DNA of 64,000 bases. Origin: Zizania palustris. Its lineage: Eukaryota; Streptophyta; Magnoliopsida; Poales; Poaceae. The DNA lies in the NCBI GenBank assembly GCA_019279435.1, contig JAAALK010000086.1:22365913-22429912 (forward strand). Reading direction: 5' to 3'. The translations under genes and the position numbers were made by a program. The notes beneath the pieces were generated by a model, which had not been told where the DNA came from, did not search any database, and saw nothing but the letters and a program-made list of their open reading frames with translations. Shown piece after piece: positions 22,297-34,400 of the stretch. The first letter of the stretch is position 1, and each line of letters starts with the position of its first letter.

Positions 22297-25200
22297 CTAT
22301 AGTTCATTCAATTGATAACTTCTTAGCTCTTGAATATGCTGCAAATCCTTATTTGTCAGATCTAACAAACCACCACGCTCAGCTACTGTCTCAACAAGAA
22401 GCCTCAGCAATGGGATCGTCGAAAGAGTAACAGCGGATCCCACCATGATGAGCTTCTTCTGCAAAATTATTACCCAAAACGAGGGTTAAAATAAAAAGAT
22501 AGAAATGGGGTCATATTAACGTGACGTTTTGCATTACCAAGGCATTAGACCGAGTTTGCAATTTAATGTATTAAGTGTGAACTGAAAGGTTACAGACATC
22601 TAAGTGGATTAAACTATGTGCACATGTCTTCTTTGTATCACATAGCATGCCCGTTTTCACAAAATCTATTCTAGAACATTATATGTTGATAGTCCTGAAA
22701 TTCCAAAATATTTTTTCTAAACGAACATGGTTTTGAGAATAGTTCAAATGGGAAACTGGATTTGTGATTTACCTTTGCACGTGTCAAGACAACATTAATC
22801 CTGTGCCAATCACCAAGTAAAGAAGAACCACTAGCCCTTGAATTCCCACTTGATCGTACAAAAGATACTATAATGCATTCTTTATCCCTCCCCTGAAAAA
22901 GTGCATTCGTTCAGCATTAAATGAACATAAAGAGGCTCTGTTAGAACAAGTTACAGACAAAATTAAATAAACCACGAGAAGAAAACTATGGTTGCTCTCA
23001 TCTTATGTACAGCTTTTCATTAGTGGAGGAAAAAAGAGCAATCATGATCAATTAAGTTACAATTCAAATTCAGCAGAATGGGTTCTTTTATTTGTTCAAA
23101 TGAATTATATAATTGTTTACATAATCTCAGTACTTACTTTAGTGATACATATATGATGGAGCCATCAATGATTTTAGTTGTAAAATTTCACTGGAACCAT
23201 GTATCAAGGACTAAAGTCTAAAAACACTCAAATTATTAAACAATCATTGAAATATTCAGATCATTGAAACAAGTAACAATGATTATGAAAAATAAGATGA
23301 AATCAGTTGTCCTTTATTATCTACTCCATCCGTCCCAGGATATAAGGTGCTCATATTTTTAGGATTAGGAAAATCAATATTTATAAATTTTGACTAAAAT
23401 TAAGCCAAAAACATATAAGTTTAGTGTTATGCAGGTTATAGTTTGTGTTAGCCAATATAGTTACGGCCAGGCTATTGCCAGCCTTGTACATTGCACGGCC
23501 AGGCTATTGCCAGCCTTCCTTTCTGTTTTCTGTTTCAGGCCAGGTCCCTATATATTGTACCCTGGTCTCTCAGATGTAATCAATCTTCAATCAATGAATA
23601 CCACGTAACCTTCATCTTCTATCATGGTATCAAGAGACCGTCACGATCTGTGACCTCTCGCTTCCGCACCCCAGCCGCCGACGCAGCTTCATCGCTTCTC
23701 GTCGTGCCCATGGCGCCTCAGCCTTCTTCCTCTGATGACAGCGCCCTCTCTGCCGAGCACGCAGCTGCTGAAGAAGAGAAGCGCAAGGCCCTTGCCGCCG
23801 AAGCTGACGCTGCTGCCCAGGCCGCTGCTGCCGCCGCAGAACGCGTGCGCGCAGCCACCACCGCCCTCGAGAAGGAGCGGCGCGCCGCCGCCAATCTTGC
23901 CCTTCAGGCTGAAGAAGCCCGTCGACGGGCCGATCCACCCAAGGAGGATGACGACGACCCACCAGCAGACGACGCTACCGCCTTCGAAGCCGCCGTCATC
24001 GCCAATCTCCATGCCCAGGCCGCCGGCGTGGAGAACATCCGGACCCTTGTGTCCGTTGTCCTTGATCCGCTGTCCAATCACTACGATCGGTGGCGCGATC
24101 TCGTTCTCCTCACCCTGGATCGCTATGCTCTCTCCAGCCACGTCCTCTCCGATGCCACCCATTCCGGTGTTTCGGCATGGAGACGCATGGACGCCGTCGT
24201 CCTCTCCTGGATATACGGCGCGGTCACCACGGAGATCATGGACTCCGTCCGGGTCCGAGGAGGTACTGCTCGCCAGGCTTGGCTTGGCATCGAGGCGCAG
24301 TTCTTGGGCAACAGCGAAACTCGTGCGCTGCGTCTGGACGCCGAGTTCCGCGCCTTCTCTCAGGGAGAGTTGTCCGTCAGCGACTACTGCCGCCAGATGA
24401 AGTCCATGGCGGCCAAACTCCGGGACCTTGGCGAGACCATCAACGATCGCACCCTCGTCCTCAATGTCCTGCGCGGCCTCAACGACAAGTTCGGTCACAT
24501 GCGGATTCACTTTCGCCGTGGACCGTTCCCTTCTTTCGATGAGGTCCGCAACGAGCTGCTCCTCGAGGAACTCATCACCGGCACTACTGCATCGTCCTCC
24601 CCGAGCGCCCTCCTCGCCAACACCCCGAAAAGCTCCAGTACGCCAACGCTGCCTACGCCTACTGGTAGCCCTGCGACCACTCCTACCGGCAGCGGGCCAC
24701 AGCCTCGACCCTCCACTCCTGCGTCCTCCGGCAACTCCAACCGCCGCCGACGTCGGAACAAGAGCAACAACCCGTGGCCGTCCCTCTACAACCCTTGGAC
24801 AGGCAAGATCACTATGTGGCCAAACCAGGGGGGTGACATCGGCCATCAACAAGGACAGCAGCGCACTTCGTCTCAGCAAATTGCGTCGAACCCGCGCGCC
24901 GCGAACCCTCAGACGGCCCAAGCCTTCCAGCAAGCGCAGGCCTATCAGCAGGCCTTGCTCGCCGCCTATGTCCAGCAGCAGCAGGCGCCGCGCCCTCCGT
25001 CACCGCAGTGGCAACAGCCGTACTACCAGCAGCAGCCTCCGGTGCAGCCACCTGCGCCGCCTCTATCCTCTCCATGGACTCCCTGGTCAGGAGGGTGGGA
25101 TCAGCAGCATCTAGCCAACAACTTCAGCACGATGACTCTGAACCCCCCCAACACCACCGAGTGGGTCGTCGACTCCGGCGCGTCCACTCACATGACGCCC

Positions 25201-28200
25201 GACATCGGTAACGTGTCGCTGTTTCGCCCGCCACGTTCCAATTATCCTTCCTCCATTATCATTGGCAACGGTTCCACTCTCCCTGTTACAGCTTCTGGTC
25301 ATTCAGTTTTGCCTGGCCCCTTTTATCTTAATAATATTCTTGTTGCTCCTAATATCATCAAGAATCTTCTATCTGTTCGCCAGTTTACCACTGATAACCA
25401 TTGTTCCATTGAGTTTGACCCGTTTGGCCTCTCTGTGAAGGATCTTCGCACCAGGAACGAGATCACCAGGTGCAATAGTGCTGGCCCGCTCTACTCATTG
25501 TCCCTCCCGGCGTCATCTTCCTCACAGCACGCCCTTGTTGCTGCCTCCGCCACATCAGTTGACACTTGGCATCGCCGCCTCGGCCACCCCGGCTCTGAGG
25601 CTCTCTCCAAGCTCATTAGTTCTACAGCCATTTCCTGTAATAAAAGCACAATCGACAACTTATGTCATGCATGCCAACTTGGTCGTCATATCCGTTTGCC
25701 TTTTCACAACTCAAACTCTCGTGCCCTCAAGAATTTTGATTTGATTCATTGTGATCTTTGGACATCTCCTGTGTCGAGCGTGTCCGGTTACAAGTACTAT
25801 CTTATCATTCTTGATGATTGTTCTCACTACTTATGGGCGTTTCCTCTTCGTCTGAAGTCTGAGACATTTGCTGCACTAACCAATTTCTTTACATATGTGC
25901 AAACACAGTTCGGATGTCCCATCAAGAGTGTTCAATGTGATAACGGCCGAGAATTCGATAATTCTTCGTCACGATCCTTCTTTCTTACCAATGGCGTACA
26001 ACTACGGATGTCTTGCCCATACACCTCCTCCCAAAACGGTAAAGCCGAGCGTATGATTCGTTCCATTAACAACATCATACGCTCCATGCTGTTTCAGGCG
26101 TCCCTTCCTGCCTCTTACTGGGTCGAAGGCCTTCACACGGCAACTTACCTGTTGAACCGCCTCCCCACCAAGACGCTCCACTTCGGGACGCCCTTCTTCC
26201 ACCTCTACGGATCCCACCCATCCTATACGCATCTCCGTGTGTTCGGTTGTGCTTGCTATCCTAACATGACCGCCACAACACCGCACAAGCTCTCGCCTCG
26301 GTCCACCCTTTGCATCTTTCTTGGCTATTCCTCCGATCATAAGGGATACCGATGTCTTGATCTGTCGTCAAACCGGATTATCATCTCTAGACACGTTGTC
26401 TTTGATGAAGCTTCCTTCCCTCGTTCCAAAACACCACCATCATTCACTGACCTTGAGCTCCTTTCTACTGACCATACAACCAGTGCTCCCCTTGGTCCTT
26501 CTTCCCATGCAGGTTGTGATGGCGGCACTCCAGACTTGCCACCGCTTGCACCACGCGTGGCGCGACCTTCACCGGCCCTCCACCTGCCCATCATCTCGCC
26601 ACGTGCGGCCCCGTCGACACCCGCGCCACGCGCGGCCCCCTCCGACTCGGCGACACCCGTGCCAGGCACGACCCCCCCCCCCCGCCTCAACGATGCCCGC
26701 GCCACGCGCGGCCTCCTCCGACTCGGCGCCACCAGCCCCCCGTGCGCTGGTCTCCCCGCTACCGTACGTATACACACGGCGCCCCCGTCCGCCCGCTGCA
26801 CCTTGCTCTGCGCCCTGCCCGAGCGGTGCTACGGCTGGACCTCCTCTTCCCAAGGGAGCAGTGCCGGTCGCCCCCGTCGTCAACAGACACTCGATGACGA
26901 CCCGCGGAAAACATGGCTTCCGTCAGCCATCCCTCTTCCATGCTTCGACGACACCATCACCCATCCCCAATACATAATATAGTTACGGCCAGGCTATTGC
27001 CAGCCTTGTACATTGCACGGCCAGGCTATTGCCAGCCTTCCTTTCTGTTTTCTGTTTCAGGCCAGGTCCCTATATATTGTACCCTGGTCTCTCAGATGTA
27101 ATCAATCTTCAATCAATGAATACCACGTAACCTTCATCTTCTATCAGTTAGATGTATATTTGAAAGTACTTTCATATGATGTTAACTTTGTAGTTGTTGA
27201 TATGTAATGAATAAAATTAATGATCAAAGTTATACGTTAAAGACCATGTGAAAAACTGTCATATATTTTGGCACATATGAAGCAATAGAAGGATGGAGGG
27301 AACTAATGTCACCTGGTACTTGTCGATTGTATGAACCTCAACTGAAGCATCTACATGTTGCTGAATGAGATTCACTTGGGCATTATATGGAGTTATTATA
27401 CCAATATCATCTTGAGCTATACCTCTCTTTAGCAATTCTTTGGTGATCTACAAAAGGAGACAAGGAGTAGATTTCATGTGATTGGACCATAGCAGTTTGC
27501 ATTGCCATCTAGTGATATCCTCCTAGCTCAAAAGATAAAATGGATATAGGTAATTACTACGGTTTAGTATGTTAACAGAAGTGCAGAAGCATTCAGTAGC
27601 CAGCAAGACAGCCACTATGGAGCAGATGCATATATAGAGTACAGCATTTTGACTAGCAGCTAGAGAGGTTGGCGCTTGCTTGCTGAAACCTTAAAAGTGG
27701 GCATGAAATATGGTCCACACTCAGCCATGCACAGATTAAGACATACCCATGAAACAATGTATGCTTCTGTAGGATTGTTCACAGTTTTATTTTCCTTGGC
27801 CTCAAGTGCTGGCACTTGATCTGCATGGTATGCACACATAATTAGCACTGAAAGGCAAATCAAAAGGATAGAACTAATAAATTAATCAAAAACCTGTATT
27901 GGCAAAGATGACAGCCATATCAGGGTTCAAGATCTGCAATTTACAGTGCACAACAATTAAAAATTGCTGCTGAAAGATAAAATGCATGGAGTACAAAAGG
28001 TACCAATATTTAGTAATGGAATTATCTATACACTGAGAAGAAAAAACAATGTTAAAGGAAATAAACAGGCAGTGCTACCTCTTTCAGCTTTAAGTGCACC
28101 GGTTCTCTGCCAGAAAACTTGAGTTTGGCATTTGCAATTTCCAGCGAGCCACAGGATAACCTATCGCCGTAAATCAACGAATTTGAGAGCTTCATAATAC

Positions 28201-28432
28201 CAGATGACATTCGGTACTACAAGATAGCATTTGCATATTGTGAGTTTTAGTGGAACAAGGGGACTTTCAACTCAACAGAAAATAAGTGGAAGTGCAAATA
28301 TTAGATAAGTAAACAAAAGCTGGTACTCAAATAGAATAACCTGGCATCGCAGTGCTGAAATCGCTTGAGGATGGGCTTCTGACAACCTCCAAATAAGCTG
28401 ATGCCCATACCATTCTCTCGAGCTTCAGAGCT
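22297..28432 (-). CDS. DNA2: DNA2 copy B exons 28-34: second half of the helicase domain and C-terminus
   Basis: Exons: 28341-28432, 28079-28216, 27894-27933, 27747-27820, 27313-27447, 22773-22892 and 22297-22458. Exon 28 is 92 bp and needs 93 for phase. The frame is lost after ISLF, and reading resumes as RLSEAHPQAISALRCQ in the next frame, so one base is missing near 28390. The other helicase motifs are intact (YRMSSGIM; ITPYNAQV; WHRINVVLTRAK; LIMVGS). The 4.4 kb intron between exons 32 and 33 holds the Stowaway MITE split by Copia element 1. Confidence 0.9.
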
Positions 28433-31400
28433 CTGTAATTTGTTTGACAGGAGTAATCAAGAAACGGACAGGATGGTATAAAAAGCACCAAGAAAATGAA
28501 TATGCAATCAAAGCAGTAATAACCTTAACAAGTGGAGGAAGTTGATAATGGTCTCCTACTAGAACAAACTTTTTTGCAAACATCAAAGGTCCCAGTGATA
28601 CCTAGTGAGTAAAATAACATTATGTGAGAAATGTTATAAAAGGCAAAAGATGTAGGCCTTTTCTAGAGAACAATTCTACAGGACATCATTGTTTAGCAGC
28701 TTGACCGGCTACCATATAATTTACACTGTATCATGGTTGTCACGGCGCCCCGGCGAAACCAGTCGCCAGGGGACCGACTGGACGCCTAGGCTGCTGCTGC
28801 TGCTGCCGCCGCCTACCTGCCTGCTGCGGCGAGGGAGCAGGGGAGGGGGAGAGGATGAGAGAGGCAAAGAGGAGAGAGGCGGCGGCGGCGCAAGGGGAAG
28901 GGGTAGCAGAGGCGGCGGTGCGGCGCACGGGGAGGGTTAGCAGAGGCGGCGGTGCAAGGGGAAGGGGTAGCAGAGACGGCAGTGCGGCGCACGGGGAGGG
29001 GTAGCAGAGGCAGCGGTCGGCGGCGCAAGGGGCAGAGGCGGCGGCGCAAGGGGAGGGGTAGCAGAGGCGGCGACTGGCAACCACACATTGACCTAGTCGG
29101 CCACCCAGAGACGCCTGGGCGACCGCCTAGTCACCATGGGTGACGCCTTGAACGGCCAGGCGGGCACCTAACTCCACCAGGCGAGGCGAGTCGGCATGGC
29201 GCTCGGCGGGGACCGCCTAGACGCCTAGTCGGCGCCTAGGCGTCGCCGTGACAACCATGCACTGTATAATATAGTCTTGAAGTTAATGAGCATCAATGTA
29301 TGGTTTTTTTGTGGCTTCTTTCAAGACTCATATCAAGCACTCCTTTGTATGGGGCCTACCGGTAATGTGATCTGGCCAGCTTCATCCATGATACATGTGT
29401 CAAACTTCTTATGTGCTAGTAAGGGGTGATATATTCCCAAACAAGTAACTCCAACAACTTGCACCTGCTCCATTCTCGCTTTGATGGCATCTACTGATTG
29501 TACATCTTTTGCTGTTCCAAAAAAATAATTAAGCATACATTCTTCAATAAAAAACATAAGTAGAACAATAAGGAGAAATTATAACTTGACAAACAGTGGA
29601 CTCTGACATCAGCATGCACAGCTTCATGCCTCCCAATTCGAAGAAAATCAATACCCTACATGAATGACGTTAGAGCATGTTTATATTTTGATTTGTTGTG
29701 TTATGATGCTGAAGCTAGAAGGAAAAACTTTGCTCATTAGAAAAATGCAGGGAGTTACTACTACAGGTGGAAGTGTTGCAAACACAGACCTCAGTCTTCA
29801 ACTTCATAAGCAAATTATCTAAAGCTGAATTGGTATAAGAGGTTAGCATAACAGATTCCCCTCTCATCAATAATGACTTCACAGCGTGAACCATCGTATA
29901 TGTTTTGCCTGTTCCAGGCATTCCTAGAATAAGAGCATAATCTTTTGCTGCCAGGATCTAAAAGGAACATAGTGTAAGTTTTACATTGTAACATTGAATG
30001 TCCAGAAAAAAATATCATGAACTAAAAGACTAGATATTTACCTTATGCAGTGACCTCTGTTGGTCATTGTTCAAGTTCGGTAGTGACCGTATATATGATA
30101 GTGCTGGATCTTGGCTAAGCAGTCCTCCACTATCAAACCTGGGAGCCTATCAACATCCAAATTAGGAAATTACAGACAACAAAAACGTATGGGGAACATA
30201 GCACAGCTATGCTAGTGGAGAAACAGACCTCAAGATCAACAATCAGCTTCCTTAAGTGAGAGTTTTGAGGATTCTGAACAAATAGTTGGATAAGGTTGAG
30301 TCTGGCAACAGTACAAATACAAACTTTCTTTAGGAAGGAGGAACCTTTCTGAATCACTTATTCAAAGCCCCGAGGAACAACGAATGGAAGCAAAGGCCAA
30401 CCTCATGGTAGAAAATGAAGAACTAGACTCGTCCTTGTCTATCCGCCAAATTTCACATTGGAGATCTCCTTGATCTAACAAGGAATTACTTACAGGAATT
30501 CTTAGACGACGTGGCAATGAGACCTGAAAATTTTCCATTCGAAATAGTGAAATACTCATATTCAACCAAATACATTACAATGGACATCTAAGAAGGTATG
30601 TAATGCCATGTAATACCGTTATATGGGAACGGCTGAGGTCCCTTATGTACCCATTTGCAACTGCTATCCGACCAGATTGAGTACTGAGCACCTGACAAAG
30701 AGTAACAGAAAGCATGATTGTTAAGTATCCATGAAGCAAAAAGGTGTGAGCTGTTACATGTGTAATAATTCCAAAAAGAATTGACCTCTTTCTAGCTATA
30801 GCCTACAGCACTAAAGAAAACATCGCAAAATTAGGCCATGGTAAAAACTTTGTAATACGACCATAGTTGTTACGGCGGCATGGCGAGGCAAGGCGCCATA
30901 CTACCTTCACACCTTTTAGGCAAGTATGGCATGTGGCGAGGCGACGCCATACTCACTTCACATACATGACATAGCAACAATATAATAGTATTGCTCAATT
31001 ACAAAATTATGTTGGAAATAACATGAAAACATCATTAATTCATTATCACTTGATACTACTTAGGTCACTAATACTACAATCTACATAGCTACTAGCAAGA
31101 TTAATGTTTGCAAGTCCCTAATACTTAGTGTTAGAAAAATTGATAATTAGCCCAGGATTAAATATTAATCTTTTAATTAGAAGATTAATTGATAGGTTAA
31201 TACTGTGTAACATAAATCGTGCAAGCATTTGGTTGCTGACACTTCAGACAAGCTTTTCTTAGCAGTCTATCTCTCTCTCCATCTTTTCTCTCTCCAATAT
31301 TAGTCTAGTCTACAAGCCTCCTACTCTCTCTGGCTCTCTGCAGTCTGTCCTCTTCCCTCGTATTCTCAGGTCAACCCACACGACCCCACACATGGCGCAC

Positions 31401-34400
31401 GGTTCCGACACGGCAGCGACCCGGATCCGGTGGCCGGGGCGCGGATCTGGCAGCCAAGGCACGGATCCAGCGGCGGACGAGCGGATACGGCGGCCAGGGC
31501 GCAGATAAAGCGGCGGATGCGTGGATCCGACAGCCGAGGCGTGGATCCAGTGGCAGGGGAATGGATCCTAAAGGAGAATGGAATAGAATGTGTTATTGAT
31601 GAGACATGATTAGGTACATATATAGAGGCAAGGGGATAACTACTTTATAACTGAATGCTAGTCTAGAAGATAACCCCTTGCCAAGGATATAACAGCAGGG
31701 AATGGCCTAGCCGAACAACAGGGAAAGGCCTGGCCGAACCCAGCCTATAACAGAATATGCTAACACGCCCCCGCAGTCTGAACATCGGTGCTTAGCCACG
31801 GACATTCAGGCTGGACCGAAATTCAGTAAAAACCGAAGAGGGCAGCCCTTTGGTGAAGACGTCGGCGAACTGAGATGTCGTGGGGACATGAAGGACCCGA
31901 ACGGCACCCATGGCCACCTTCTCACGGACGAAGTGAAGATCGATCTCGATATGCTTCGTTCGCTGATGCTGGACTGGATTAGAAGACATGTAGACCGCGC
32001 TAATGTTGTCGCAGTAGACAAGAGTGGCGCGGTGAAGCGGAGTATGAAGCTCATGAAGAAGCTGGCGAAGCCAGGAAGCCTCAGCGACGCCATTGGCCAC
32101 GGCGCGATACTCTGCTTCAACACTGGAGCGGGAGACGGTGTTCTGCCGTTTAGACGACCAAGAAACCAAGTTGTCGCCAAGGAACACAGCGTAGCCCGAA
32201 GTGGACTTGCGAGTGTCGGGACAGCCGGCCCAGTCAGCATCAGTGTAGACCACCAAGTCATCCAGCGTCGATGGCCGAAGAAGAAGACCCAGATGTAAAG
32301 TACCCCGAATATACCGAAGAATGCGCTTGAGAGCAGCAAGGTGAGCCTCTCGAGGATCATGCATGTGAAGACAGACCTGCTGTACGGCATAGGAGATGTC
32401 TGGTCGCGTAAAGGTCAGATACTGCAGAGCACCAGCAAGGCTGCAGTAATCTGAAGGATCGGCAACTGGAGTCCCAGAGTCGGCAGAAACTTTGGGGTTA
32501 GTGTCGACTGGCGTATTGCAAGGTTTGCACTCTGTCATCCCTGCTCGGTCCAGGATGTCAAGCATGTACTGTCGCTGAGAGAGAATCATACCATCATCAC
32601 TGCGCTGAACCTGCATCCCCAGGAAATGGTGGAGCTCACCTAGATCCTTCATGGCAAATTCTTGCTGAAGAGCTGAGATAATTTGCCGTAGGAGCTGTGC
32701 TGAGGAAGCGGTGAGAACAATGTCATCCACGTAGAGAAGTAGATAAGCTGTATCAGTGCCACGACGGTAGATGAACAGCGAAGTATCTGATTTGGCTTCT
32801 ACGAAACCAAGGGAGACCAGGTGCGTGGCAAAGCGGCTGTACCAAGCACGAGGGGCTTGCTTCAGCCCATAAAGAGATTTGTTGAGGCGGCAAACAAAGT
32901 CTGGGTGAACGGGGTCTTCAAAACCAGACGGCTGAGCTGCAAACACTGTCTCTGTCAGAGTGCCGTGGAGGAAAGCATTCTTGACATCGAGCTGATGAAC
33001 AGGCCACTTGCGGGAAATAGCCAACGAGAGAACGGTGCGAACTGTGGCAGGCTTGACAACAGGGCTGAATGTCTCTGTAAAGTCAATGCCTGGACGTTGA
33101 GTGAAGCCGCGGAGGACCCAACGTGCTTTGTAACGCTCCAAGGAACCGTTGGCGAGGAACTTGTGCTTGAATATCCATTTACCGGTGACAATGTTGGCAT
33201 GCTGCGGGCAAGGAACCAGATCCCAAGTCTGGTTTGTGATGAGGGCAGCATGTTCTTCTTCCATGGCAGCCCGCCAATTGGGGTCGGCAAGGGCACCACG
33301 AAAAGTCTTCGGTACTGGAGATAGTGGTGTGGCATGGAACAGGGATGGAACTCGGAACCCATCCTTGGCCCGTGTCGTCATGCGATGATGGTTCACCGTT
33401 GGGGTAACGGCAATAGCACCAGGAGGTAGCGGCACCGGTGCTGGGGAAGTAGTAGATGCCGCTGGAGGAGAAGGTTCAGGTGGTCGAGGACGCCTGGAGT
33501 AGACACGCAGAGCCGGTCCCGCACGTGGGAGTGCAGGAGACGTGGCATCTGCGCATGGTACGGGTGTAGGCGTCGAAGATGAAGTCGGGGCCGCGCGTGG
33601 TACAGTGGATGTTGAGGGACCCGTGGCCGCGCGTGGTACAACACCCGCGCGAGGTAGGGAGTGATATCCTGGTGGAACCAGTGGCGCCGAAAGTGGTATG
33701 GTGGGAGAGGTACCTGTAGAAGAAAAAATTGGAAGTCCTATGGGAGCGGTTGCCGTGTTAGAAAATTCATCTAAAAAGGTGAAATCCGTAGCATTGGGAG
33801 GTGAGGGTTGCTCAGCAAAGGGAAATGAGGTTTCATCGAAGATGACATGACGAGAAATAATGATTCTATTGGTGGTAGGATCAAGGCAGCGGTATCCCTT
33901 GTGGTGAGCAGAGTATCCCAAGAAGATACAGAGGGCGGAGCGGGGTGAAAGTTTATGGGAAGCAGTGGCCGAGAGATTGGGGTAACACTTACAACCGAAG
34001 ACCCGAAGATGATCGTAGGACGGCGCACTACCATGGAGGGCAAAGTGCGGGGTCGAGAAGTCAAGGGTCTTGGTAGGTAAGATGTTGAGTAGAGTCACAG
34101 TGTGCAACGCTTCAGCCCAATATGAAGGAGGCATGCTCGCCTGAAACAAAAGAGAGCGGATAACGTCATTAGTAGTACGAATGATCCGTTCGGCCTTACC
34201 GTTCTGGGGCGACGTGTAGGGGCACGACATGCGGAAGAGGATGCCATGTGTCGTAAAGAAAGTGCGAGCGGTGGAGTTGTCAAACTCCCGTCCGTTGTCG
34301 GTTTGGACGGCCTGGATGCGAGCACCGAACTGGGTAGAGACATAGGCAAAAAAGTTAGATAATGTCATGAATGTGTCAGACTTTAGCCGAAGGGGAAATG

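Larger units (their letters stand above)
23446..27146 (+). mobile_element. Ty1/Copia element 1, RT and RNase H deleted
   Basis: The 5' LTR is 23446-23624 (TGTTAG...TCTATCA). It is followed directly by TGGTATCAAGAGA, a primer site of the initiator-methionine tRNA type. The 3' LTR is 26976-27146 and lacks the first 8 bases. Over the shared 171 bp the two LTRs look identical, so the element is recent. The interior codes for gag, protease and integrase, then jumps into the 3' LTR at the point where reverse transcriptase should begin. The deletion therefore removed RT, RNase H, the polypurine tract and the LTR start. Flanks are GTTTG and GTTAG, an imperfect 5-bp target duplication. Confidence 0.92.
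23324..27303. mobile_element. Stowaway MITE (Tc1/mariner) split by Copia element 1
   Basis: Left terminus CTCCATCCGTCCCAGGATAT after TA (23322-23323); right terminus GGATGGAGGGAAC before TA (27304-27305). These are the standard grass Stowaway ends, with a TA target duplication. Outside the Copia insert the MITE is about 280 bp. Its right end lies 9 bp from the GT donor of DNA2 exon 32 (27312), so it shapes the start of that intron. Confidence 0.82.

Noticed and set aside
24507..24933. Minus-strand ORFs inside Copia element 1 (23689-24933 and others)
   Set aside because: These are antisense shadows of the gag-pol frame, which has recognisable motifs on +.
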